DNA from: Hypsibius dujardini
Lineage: Eukaryota > Tardigrada > Eutardigrada > Parachela > Hypsibiidae
NCBI GenBank assembly: GCA_001579985.1
Contig: LRSR01003947.1
Location: 1-38,624 of the forward strand
Length of the DNA: 38,624 nucleotides
Direction: 5' to 3'
The translations under genes were made by a program, and so were the position numbers. Below the pieces are notes generated by a model, which saw nothing but the letters and a program-made list of their open reading frames with translations, searched no databases and was not told the origin of the DNA. Positions 1 through 9,441 of the stretch are shown one piece after another (within the stretch, counting starts at the first letter, position 1; each line of letters begins with the position of its first letter).

Positions 1-200
1 CACCTGACCACCCCCTGCTCCGCCTCTTTTGCCCATACCCCTGACCCTTTAGTGTACTCAATCACCTGACCACCCCCTGCTCCGCCCCTTTTGCCCATAC
101 CCCTGACCCTCCAGTGTACTCAACCACCTGACCACCCCCTGCTCCGCCCCTTTTGCCCATACCCCTGACCCTCCAGTGTACTCCATCTTGTCGTTGACTG
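1..200. repeat. TIR element family 1 (right part), with internal tandem units
   Basis: This is the right-hand part of a recurring element whose left end is outside the window. It holds about three tandem copies of a roughly 63-bp unit containing CCCCTTTTGCCCATACCCC and ending in AGTGTACTCAA. It finishes in the family terminus CTTGTCGTTGACTG at 187-200, followed by TA at 201-202. Full copies occur at 2554-2954, 5214-5372, 16123-16214 and 22954-23175. It lies in the RAD50 intron downstream of the exon at 250-336. Confidence 0.85.
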
Positions 201-249
201 TAGTGCACAATTTGTACAAAAAATGGTATTTGACTTAGTAGACACTTAC

Positions 250-3200
250 TTCATCTTGCGATCCAAAGTTCCTTTGATGTCCTCACTCCTCAGCTTCACA
301 CCGACATGGTCCACGAAGGCGTTAAGCTTGTTGCGCCTGGTGATACAGGATAAAACGGAATGACCATGACTTGCAGGCTAAGAAAATAAGGGTAATTAAT
401 AACTTGCAATTTGTCGGACAGATCTTTCTTTTCATTCCTCTGTTTCTCCAGCATGTTGATTTGCGTGTGAAGACCCTGCTGACTTTCTTTCTTCTGCAGC
501 AGAGCTCTGACAAAAAAACTAGATATAGTAGCTTATTTGATGGAGAGCATTGACAGAATCAATCAATCAATCGATCAATCAAGTACCGCAGAAGCTTGAT
601 TTCGTCATTCAGCGTCTTCCGACGGTCCGAGTGATCGGCAATCTGTCGTCTTAAATCGACCAAGTCCAACAATGCGGAGGCATCCTGCAGAGCCTTGTCC
701 TACGAACCAAATAATTATAATGTTCGAATTTCTCAAACGCAACACTTAGGGCTGAGTAGAAAGCCCACTTGGGTTGCGATTTTCGTTTCCAACGCGGACA
801 GCTTCGTGGACTGCGACTGCATGTCGGAGAGCTCGTCTGCGATCTCCCCCGCCTGTTTGTCCTTGTCCCGCTGCAAGAGAATGAACCCTCGTCACGAGAA
901 AGACCCAAAACTAAAGGTACGAACGTACGAACGTAGGCACGTACCAACGTACCAACGTACGACGGCTTACCACTTCCTTCTTCAAACGCTTTAAAGTGTC
1001 CAATAGATTCTCCAACTCCTGCTTCCTGGACGCCATGTTATGTGTGATGTCTTCCATTTCCCTGTCGGCTTCCAGCTGTAACACGTTCAACCATTTTATA
1101 AGCTCGAAGAAATGCAAATAAGACACAAGAGATTGCACCTTCTGCTGAGCGAAACGGTCTTCGATCTGCGCGACGATGATGGCGAAGTCTTTGAGGAAAG
1201 ATTCGATCTCCTCCGGAATGAAATCGTTGATGATGTTCATGTACACTAGGAAGGAACAAGAGGAACATGGGAATGAGTAGACACATTTTGACAAGGCCCG
1301 ACGCGAAAAGAACGGCGCACAAAAGAGCATTACTTTTCATTTCGAATTGCCGGGAGAGATGACGGATAAGGTTGTCCCGCTCAACAATATGTTTCTTATG
1401 CTGCTCCGACTGGGCATTCAAAGACCCCAAACTTTCGCGGATGCTGGCGGACTTCTTCCGGAGATCGGCCAGTTTCTTTTCGACGTCGTTCGACCATTTC
1501 TTGTCCTTTTATAGAAAAACGTTTATCACCACACCCATTCGTACCACACATGACCACAATTTTGGGTGGCAGACTTTAAGACAAAAAGGGTGGTCCGAGT
1601 TCGAGCCGAATTAAGTCACCGCGCGCACGCGCTCTTAAAAACAGCTGACCATGCAGCCTTTACTCAATTAATCGACTGAATGAACTTGTTCGTGTTGAAT
1701 GCAGGGGGAAGCAGTGGCAAGTTCTAGCCAAGAGTGGCTCAAACTCAGACCACTCTGATGGCTCGAACTCTGCCACTGTGTGTAGCACACAAACGGAGGC
1801 AACAAACCTTCTCAAGCTGCCGTTTCTTATCCCCAGTAACGCTTTTTGAGCGTTGCATCTCGTGCCGCAGATCGTCGTTCGTCCCAGGGTACTCCTCGCC
1901 AAGACGCTGCAAGAGATCCTCAGCCCGCGAACTCGCCGCAGCCAGCTCATTAGTAGTCTTCTCTGTGGGATAGGAAACTGGCTAGAAACACTTATTCTTG
2001 CACAGTTTGTACCAAAGACAAATTATTGTGTACAACCCCATACCGAGATTCTTCTCCGTCTGAGCAGTCTCATCCAGTCGACACTGCAGCTTCTCTTGTT
2101 GCATCTGCCAAAAACAAGGACTACTACATACCGAAACGATCATCACAGGGGAGCCGATCCCAACCTCCAGAACGTTTCCGGCCTCAGTGAGGGCGTCGAT
2201 AGATTCAGTCAAAGCCACGGCATCTTTCTTCGACGTATCCAGCTCCAAAATTTTCTGCAATAGTAAAACACAAACAGAGTGCGAACAAATAAATCGGGGG
2301 GGGGGGGTTTGCTGCGAATTTACGCTTTCTAAGCGTACCACTTCCGCTTCCTTGTAGAATATGCGCTTTTGGTCTTTCCTCTCCTCAGCAGCTTTCAGGT
2401 CGACTTTCTGTGGAAGGAGTAAAAACATCCGAATGTCACACGAGTCCGTTCAATGGGCAGTAAACTCGTACGTCTTTCTTTTTGAGATCGCGAAATGCCT
2501 CCAGTGCCTTAATATACCTAGAACAAAACGAAGGGATAACTGCTTACACTGTACAATCAACGACAAGATTGAGTACACGAGAGGGTCCAGGGTATGGGCA
2601 AAAGGGGCGGAGCAGGGGGTGGTCAGGTGGTTGAGTACACTGGAGGGTCCGGGGTATGGGCAAAAGGGGCGGAGCAGGGGGTGGTCAGGTGGTTGAGTAC
2701 ACTAGAGGATGCGGGTATGGACAAAAGGGGCGGAGCAGGGGGTGGTCAGGTGGTTGAGTACACTTGAGGGTCCGGGGTATGGGCAAAAGGGGGGAGCAGG
2801 GGGTTGAGTACACTAGAGGGTCCGGGTATGGGCAAAGGGGGGAGCTTGAGGTGGTCAGGTGGCTGATCGTTCGATAGTTTGAAAACAACCCCCTGCCCCG
2901 CCCCTTTTGCACATTCCGAGGACCCTCCAGTGTACTCAATCTTGTCGTTGACTGTAGGTACAGGAATAACATAACAATTCAATCTTACTTCGTCGCCGCG
3001 AATATTTCATCGAATTTGTCCTTCAACTTGGACGCTTGGTCAAGGGGCCTGAATAAAACATCCGGGACGCTTAAATGAACAGATTGAGCTCTTGATCGAC
3101 ATGTGCAGTTCGTAGTCTGGAAAATTCAACTGTTTACTGACCAGTCCGACTCCTCCTGGTGGCAAAAGATGACGCTGTTGAGGATGGCCTTTGGAACCCC

Positions 3201-4380
3201 AAGGATTGACTGCATCTGCAAGACAAAAAACGCCAGATGTCTTTAACGATTCCCACAGCAGTCGCAGCAACAGGCGGGGAAACTAACCAACTGCCCAGCT
3301 TGATCGACAGTCTGAGCGGCGGCCAATCTCCGGCCTCCCTTGTATGTGGTGAGAGTCGATTCGAGCGTCTTGAATTTGACGTCATATCCACCCTGAAAAA
3401 AAAACATAACGAGAATCTAATTTCGGTTACATTAAATCAACCGAGGAAACGCTGAAAGCACTAATACCGTAACGTGTTTGAATTTGTAGCTGTGCAATTT
3501 TAACAACAGACCACCTAATGACTCAATCTGCTGAAAAAGCGAATGATCAGTCCTATACTGTACTTACTCTGGTATTTCTCCCAGCCTTTCCCTCGGCTGT
3601 CCGCGTCAAGACGTACTCCTTGTTGTCCGCTCCGAAAAACTTCAGAGCCACTTGAGCCCGAATCTTTTCCTGCCCAGAGGCCTTGGGATCGTTGATGAAA
3701 GCCGAACCGCGATTGCTGTTCGGCGGCACTTCCCCGGTAGTCGCAAACTTCAGGCATTCGATGATGGTCTAACATGAGATAAAAACGCAGCTCAATCAAT
3801 CAATCAATCGGTCCTTGAATCAATCAATCAATCAATCGGTCCTTGATTCATTATACGAACTACACCAAAAAGCATTCCCAAAGATGAGGTAATCAGTCAA
3901 TCGAAAGCAAGCACCATAAAAAAGAAACAGTACTGTCGTATTCCAACAATCAATTAATAATGCATCGACCGCAGAAAGGAAGACAAAAATCATTAATAGG
4001 ATTACTAAACTGATTAAAATCCGCCGATTCATCAATCAAGCAAAAGAAATAATTCAAGGATGTTGAACGGCCAATCAGCCAATCAACTGAAGCATCCAAT
4101 AGGCGAGTACACTAACCGTTTTTCCCGTTCCGTTTGGGCCCAAAATCAGCGTCACCGGTGACATCCAATCAATGTGGCCGACATCTGCAGCCAGCTCGCC
4201 GAAACTGCGGAATCCGTTAATGTCCAACGTTTTCAAAGCGACCCCGAATCGACAATCTTCCTCGTCCGCAGCAGCTAGTGGAGTATTCGGCGCGAGAGTT
4301 TCCTCGGCCAATAATGACTCCGCCGTTCGCTTCACACCCCGCTGCTGCTGCCCGGTGGCAGTGCGCGTCCTTGTCGACAT
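250..4380 (-). CDS. RAD50: RAD50 DNA double-strand-break repair ATPase, N-terminal half (partial)
   Basis: This is the ABC/SMC-type ATPase of the MRE11-RAD50-NBS1 complex, which tethers and processes DNA ends in the nucleus. Exons, 5' to 3' on the minus strand: 4380-4117, 3768-3568, 3392-3288, 3215-3142, 3048-2989, 2517-2472, 2407-2324, 2254-2165, 2104-2044, 1962-1808, 1505-1334, 1245-1127, 1075-971, 870-769, 699-587, 506-408 and 336-250. They total 1937 nt, about 645 codons, all phase-consistent. The Walker A loop GPNGTGKT (residues 81-88) ends exon 1. After it come TIIECLK, the family motif [13 protein letters not shown] (Q-loop region) and [16 protein letters not shown], then a long coiled coil with [14 protein letters not shown], as in animal RAD50. 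About 38 residues before RSFG are a nonconserved N-terminal extension. The window ends before the CxxC zinc hook, so the gene continues to the left. The intron at 337-407 appears to use a GC donor. TIR elements occupy two introns. Confidence 0.95.
2554..2954. repeat. TIR element family 1, tandemly expanded copy
   Basis: The element starts at CAATCAACGACAAGATTGAG after TA (2552-2553) and ends at CTTGTCGTTGACTG before TA (2955-2956). Between the inverted termini are about five direct copies of the unit that reads GGGCAAAAGGGGCGGAGCAG on the plus strand, followed by one unit in the opposite orientation near the right end. It sits in the RAD50 intron between the exons at 2989-3048 and 2472-2517. 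The TA flanks and the CAGT-type terminus resemble Tc1/mariner-type non-autonomous elements (established for that superfamily; placement here is inference). Confidence 0.85.
3789..3848. repeat. CAAT-rich short tandem repeat
   Basis: Two direct copies of a roughly 29-bp unit, a (CAAT)n run followed by CGGTCCTTGA, lie in RAD50 intron 1. This is one of many TGAT/ATCA-rich repeats in the window. Confidence 0.7.
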
Positions 4381-4793
4381 TGCAGTCAGCTTTAAAATTC
4401 CATTTTGAGTTCAAAATGCATAAATTCTCCCAAAGAGCGATACTCAGCGATTCGAGAAGAGTAATAAGTTTGATACTATACAAAATGACTAGTGCAAACT
4501 TGCGTGCAGTACACAGCTGATTGAAGTTGCGATGAGCGTATAGAAATCAACCCTTGAGTTTTACCTATTCCCTGTGGATTTTTGGCTGTAAAACAATGCG
4601 TTCTAAGCAGACCACACAAACTGAAGTGGTTCGGTTGCTTCACTTTGCGGCTCAAATGACTAAAAAGCTACTGCGCGATTGCTTTCTTCAGTATCGCATC
4701 ATCTGCCCAGCAGGTGGCGCATCAAGAGTCATAACTCATAAATCGTTGCAGTGGACAGTCCAGGCTTTTAGCAGCAGCATCGAAATATAAGGT

Positions 4794-4925
4794 ATGCTCG
4801 CGATCTCAAGGGACAGCTGAGCCCCGCCTCCCTCGGTGAGGCCCTGCATTGGATTGAACGTTCAATCTGATTCACTGTTATCTGATTGGCTCGTTTCGTA
4901 CAGCTAACTCGATGTGCTCGATTGA
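4794..4925. repeat. Diverged relic of TIR element family 2
   Basis: The order of blocks matches the left half of the elements at 8109 and 12332: a terminus-like ATGCTCGCGATCTCAAGGG, then GCCCCGCC, GTTCAAT, GATTGGCTCGTT and GCTAACT before GATTGATTG. Many substitutions and a missing right end mark it as an old truncated copy. Confidence 0.5.
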
Positions 4926-5213
4926 TTGCTTTTTCGTATACACACACACACGTGGCAAAACCCTTGCGCTAACCGAGTTAAGCTATTACACTCGTTGCAT
5001 GGCTGTTTTACTGAACTGTCGAGTTGAAGTGCTTTATTCGGTCGCAAGGTTTTTGTCACGTGTGTATTTGTCCCCACAGTGTTTTTCGGTTCAGAAGCAA
5101 CATATCGCGAAGCGAATGACAGAGATCGAGAAGGAAATTGAAAACAAAACAGAATTGAGCCACGGTTAATGAAAACTCCAAGAGTCAAGACGCAGGTAGC
5201 GGCACACTGCCTA

Positions 5214-5372
5214 CAGTCAACGACAAGATTGAGTGTAATGGAGGGTCCGGGGGATGGGCAAAAGGGGCGGAGCAGGGGGTAAGCAATGTTCGATTGTATG
5301 AAAATCACCCCTGCTCCGCCCCTTTTGCCCATCCCCCGGACCCTCCATTACACTCAATCTTGTCGTTGACTG
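5214..5372. repeat. TIR element family 1, near-perfect palindromic copy
   Basis: This 159-bp element is flanked by TA on both sides (5212-5213 and 5373-5374). Its two arms of about 65 bp, starting CAGTCAACGACAAGATTGAG, are reverse complements with no mismatch that I see. They surround an unrelated loop of roughly 30 bp. The arm identity suggests recent insertion or arm-to-arm conversion. It is the simplest copy in the window and probably shows the basic structure of the family. Confidence 0.9.
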
Positions 5373-5553
5373 TATATTACTCGGCAGCTACAGACTATAT
5401 AATTTCTGCCTTCCGGGATAAAACGAAATTATGGGATAACGAAGAGAAAGAGTATGAACTCCCCATAAATAAAGGAAGGAAAAGTCAATCATGAGAACGA
5501 TTTAGTAAAAACCCTAATCCGATTATGCTGGCGAGGAGCGAGGTTCCTCTGCT

Positions 5554-7771
5554 CTAAGGACGGTAGCCCTCCAGGTCGCTTCGCAGACGGTCCATTCTTT
5601 AAACAAAATTAATATGAAGCCACGGTCGAGGAATTTCATAACATATACAGATCTGTGCTTACCGGAGGGCCCGTTCGTTGCTTTGGGCGAGAAGACGATT
5701 GATTCCCAGCTGGAGCTTCGGCAACTCCCCGCGGATCTGCTCGTCCATCGACTCCACTTCGCGGAAGTTGCGACGCGCTGCCTCCCACGTCACGGCCTCA
5801 CGAGTCTTGGAACTACTTATCAGGCAGGACGCGGCCCTGCAAGATACTTCGGACATTAACGAGGGCAAGAATGGTGGAATCCGGGAGTGCAGACGCGGTC
5901 AGTACAGTATAGTAGTCGTACCGCAAAGTTGACTGGCTGTTATCCACCAGTACACGCGCCAATCCAGCGGCAACAGCCTCAGCATTTGCGTAGTGTTCCA
6001 ATAGAGAACCATGTGCTCCACGCTTAAAAAGTCAACACAATACTTTACTAGTACTACTTTAGTTCTATAGAAAAATCAAAAAGTAATCAATCAATACTGT
6101 TCTAGTTTATGTATATAACTTTCCCTAGAATAATACTGAGGAAACCCCGGTTTAAGTAAAAGATCTATGTAGATGTCTGGGTATTAATCTGTCTGTGTCT
6201 CTGTCTATTTGTCTGCCTGTCTGTCTGCCTGTCTCTTGTATGTCTATCTGTCTGTATCTGTCTGTCTATTTGTCTGTCTGTATGTTCAAATCACTCGGAT
6301 CGCTACAGTAACTGTATATAAGTTCATACCTTGAGCGACGAGGCTGTAGCCTGAATGTTGGTCATAAGGTCCAGCAACGCAGCGCGGTTAGTGGTTCGCT
6401 GACCGGGCGGTACCACGACATTGCGGGAGACCTCTCTAGTTCCGGACGACCCCAGGAGCACATGATTATCGCCTTCGCGAACACTTGAGACAGCCCTGAC
6501 CACTGATTCTCCTCGCTGATCCACAACTGGCAGAACAATACCAACACAAATTATCGGATCGACATTTGGACGGAGAGAGAAAACAAATCATGCGCCGATT
6601 TACTTATTTCTTCCATACCTCGTTTTAACTTCGCTTCCGTTGCTTGCTTCTTGAGGACCGGCGTTCGTTCTTTGATAGGCGCCTCCACAACGATTTCCGG
6701 CATTGGGGGCAGGTGAGGAAGATCCGGCGCATTGCCTACGTCTACAATTTCACGCATTGGCAGTCTTTCTGATTGGCGCGCATCAGCTTTCGCCTTCGGC
6801 AACGGCAAAGCGGCACTCGGCACTGCCGAAAATGGAACAAAGTGTATGTTTTAGTGTTCTACTGACAAACTCGCACGTTGGACAGGTTGATCTACCTTTC
6901 GGTTTGGATTTCTTCGGCGTTCCCGCGCCCCAGTTAGGGCACGGCATGGGTGCCGAAGTGACCGGAGCACCGGCATCCTCATCCCAGTCGAAGGCCTTCT
7001 CAGCTTGCGACTTGACGACTTGACTGCTGCGTCCGAGAGTGCGCTGGGTCATCCCAATTTGGCTGCGCTTGTAGAAGAGTCGTCGGCCTGCGACCGGTGC
7101 GAAGATCTTGTCGACGATACTGCTACGGTCTCCGATCCTCGTGGGGAGACGGGAGATCGGTTCCGGTGACTCTGAGGCTGGCTCGAACGACTCCGGCTCT
7201 ACACCAACAGACGTGCGGCTGGGGCATTCACGGGGAGGAACAGCAAACTCGGCAATCTTCTTCTCGACAGCAGCTTCAGCAGCGATCTCAATCGGTTGGT
7301 CGTCCACTCCAGGCAAGTCGATACAGGAATCGTCCTGTCCGTCAAGAACATCCGGAGCGTCGTCGTGCGAGATGTCCCTTCCGGGAATGTCAGTGGCACA
7401 GTGCACCCTATCGTCCGATGCTGACTCAGCAGCAACCGGCGGTTGCGGTGTTGGCACCTCTGGAGATGCGTAATCTAGCGAAGAAAACAACTCCATGAAG
7501 GACAGGGATCTCGTTGGTGAAAAATAAATTGTGAAAATCTCCCAGGTGAAATAAATCGCTTACCGGACCGGCGGCGATGCGTGTGACCGACCGACCGTTT
7601 CTGTCGTTTCTCGGAGATTACCGTGACTCGGGAATTGTTGGAACATCGACTAACGGCCTCCCTGCGCCACATGCGTTCCGGTTCGGGGAACTCGAAACTC
7701 ATCAAAGCCACCGGGATTCTGCCCCGGGATCCGCTCCGGGACACCTTTCGCTTTCGCATCTGCTGTGACAT
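5554..7771 (-). CDS. Unrecognised 506-residue protein, low-complexity N-terminus and helical C-terminus
   Basis: I do not recognise this protein. Seven exons fit in phase: 7771-7564, 7474-6896, 6822-6604, 6526-6330, 6022-5922, 5836-5663 and 5596-5554, total 1521 nt. The start is the first ATG of the upstream exon (MSQQMRKRK). The N-terminal third is basic and Ser/Arg-rich. The middle is rich in Pro, Glu, Asp and Ser and looks disordered. The last ~175 residues are Ala/Leu/Glu/Arg-rich with heptad-like spacing (for example LLEHYANAEAVAAGLARVL and MDEQIRGELPKLQLGINRLL) and are probably helical or coiled coil. No signal peptide or membrane segment is visible. The layout, basic and disordered followed by helical, would fit a scaffold or cytoskeletal adaptor, but that is only inference. 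An intron at 6023-6329 carries a (TGTC)n array. Confidence 0.75.
6188..6285. repeat. (TGTC)n microsatellite in intron
   Basis: An imperfect CTGTCTGT tetranucleotide run lies in intron 4 of the unrecognised minus-strand gene. It is one of about ten such intronic arrays in the window. Confidence 0.9.
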
Positions 7772-8502
7772 CCTCGTGAAGGAAAGATCCCGTGTGGGAA
7801 ACCGCAAAGTAAAAGACAAGTCAAGCTGGATGACGGCGAACAATCGGGATTAGCATTAAAATGCAGAGGGCTTGGGCGGGGAAAGAACTCTTATGCCTCT
7901 GCGACTGCAGTGAGTCTGGTTGATTGACTGATTCGACAGAAACCAAGGCCACTGGCCAGCCAGCAACAGAGGCGTTGTGAGCACGTGTTGGGTGCGTTGC
8001 TCGTAAATAAAAAATGCACTGCACATTTGTGTGCTGCGCATGGTGCTTTGGGCAATGCGCAATGTTTATACTTTGTCAGTGAATTCGTACAGTATTTCGT
8101 AGCCATTACTGTACGCTCCAAATCTCAAGGGTCGATTATGCCCCACCCCCGCTGATTCACATCAAGCTTGAGTGGATCGTTCAATTCCGTTCACTTGTTT
8201 GTGATTGGCACGTTGGTTTTTGCCTGACAGGCTATGCTAACTTGCTTGATTGAAATGAGGATTTCGGTTTCAAAATTTTGAAGTCAATAAAGTTTAAGTG
8301 AATCTGAATGAACAACCAAGCGAGCAATGGAACATGTTTTCGGGCCGGACCTAAAATCGACTTGAGATCGGGAGCGTACAGTATTGATTCATTCGGCGAG
8401 CGCCGAGAATAATTATTATTTCTCATTTATCGTCGCTTTCGTCAGTCGTTTCTGTTATTTTGTATACGTTAGTTGCTGTGGTCGACGGGAAACTCAGCGA
8501 GG
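7772..8502. other. Divergent intergenic region between the unrecognised gene and the CEP43-like gene
   Basis: This 731-bp head-to-head spacer probably contains both promoters. Its right part is occupied by a complete TIR family 2 element (8109-8381), which ends about 120 bp before the CEP43-like ATG, so the element may lie close to that gene's transcription start. I see no convincing core promoter motif. Confidence 0.55.
8109..8381. repeat. TIR element family 2, complete copy
   Basis: A 273-bp element begins CTGTACGCTCC after TA (8107-8108) and ends GGAGCGTACAG before TA (8382-8383). The inverted termini of about 27 bp include GATCTCAAG and the GTCGAT end. A second copy sharing most of its length lies at 12332-12606. 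No coding capacity is seen, so it is a MITE-like, non-autonomous element. The TA flanks again suggest a Tc1/mariner-type transposase (inference). Confidence 0.85.
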
Positions 8503-9262
8503 ATGTCGGACACGAAGGAAGTGCTAGTGGATCCCGAACTGAAAGAGATGATCATTCAGACTTTGGAGAATTCAGGCAGATTGCACAAAATTCGGGCGCA
8601 ACTTCGTGAGTACTCGTGCGTGCATTAAACAGACAAATTCTTTTGTGGGAATAATAATATCACGCTTTTAATTAAATTGGCGATCCCAAATCGAATTGGA
8701 CGGTGAGTTAAAATTCATTAATGAAAGCGAGAAATATGAAATGTTTTAAAAAAATTCCACCGTGATTGTATTCCAGTTTTTCAAAATCAAGTATTTTTCC
8801 TAATTTCCTTTAACATTTTGTAAAACGATAATCCCCATAAATTTAGGTGCCGCGACATATTTGGCTTTGGAAGGCGAAAAGGAATTCGGAACGAGCGCCG
8901 GATCAGCAAGCCTTTCCGCGCTCTCGCAGACCGAAACCGGTATCCTTGCTATCCAATTGATACGCGATTTCCTACTCCGCACTGACATGGATCACACACT
9001 GGGAGTTTTCAGTGCGGAAGCGGGACTGAATTCCACGTCCGCTGAAGAGGACAGCCAGTCGGCAGCGGACGCCCTCGACATCGCCGCAGTTCCGGAGAAG
9101 CCGCTGCTCATCCAACTCATTGAAAACTATCGAAACAGACCAAATCCCATCAGCCGTCCAAAAACGGCTGATCGGAGGCAGCACAAGTCTCCCCGATCAT
9201 TCCCCGAGGCGGTCGACCAAACCGAAGAAGTCGGCTCCATCAGTGCTCGATCGCTTGATTGA
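8503..9262 (+). CDS. CEP43: FOP/CEP43 family centriolar protein (LisH domain)
   Basis: This family (FGFR1OP/CEP43, CEP20) acts at centrioles, basal bodies and in ciliogenesis. Two exons, 8503-8605 and 8847-9262, give 172 residues. The N-terminal motif PELKEMIIQTLENSG (residues 11-25), then LHKIRAQLRAATYLALEGE, closely resembles the N-terminal dimerisation region of CEP43. A LisH segment follows at LIRDFLLRTDMDHTLGVF, and then PLLIQLIENY. Its length is near that of CEP20 (about 174 residues), but residue similarity looks closer to CEP43, which is more than twice as long in vertebrates. The basic Ser/Pro tail ends inside a minisatellite that supplies the last codons and the stop. The gene converges with the tektin gene, leaving 179 bp between coding ends. 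Confidence 0.88.
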
Positions 9263-9400
9263 TCGCTTGATTGATTGCCATTGATGAGTTTGCCCGGCTC
9301 CATCAGTGCTCAATCGCTCGATTGATTGCTTGATTGATGAGTTTGTCTGGCTCCATCAGTGCCCGATCCCTTGATTGATCGCTTGATTGATGAGTTTGCC
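9233..9400. repeat. Minisatellite overlapping the CEP43-like stop codon
   Basis: There are three imperfect direct copies of a 53-63 bp unit starting GGCTCCATCAGTGC (9233, 9296 and 9349), each followed by CGATTGATTG-type sequence and TGATGAGTTTG. The first copy encodes the final residues GSISARSLD and the stop. Confidence 0.85.
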
Positions 9401-9441
9401 CGGAATATTTGTTTAATATTTTATGTTTCATGTTTTATTAT

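Larger units (their letters stand above)
4381..5553. other. Intergenic region upstream of RAD50
   Basis: This is 1.17 kb between the RAD50 start and the stop of the next minus-strand gene. It should hold the RAD50 promoter, though I see no clear core motif. It also contains a relic of TIR family 2 (about 4794-4925) and a complete family 1 element (5214-5372). Short open frames here have no recognisable similarity and no codon-level support. Confidence 0.6.
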
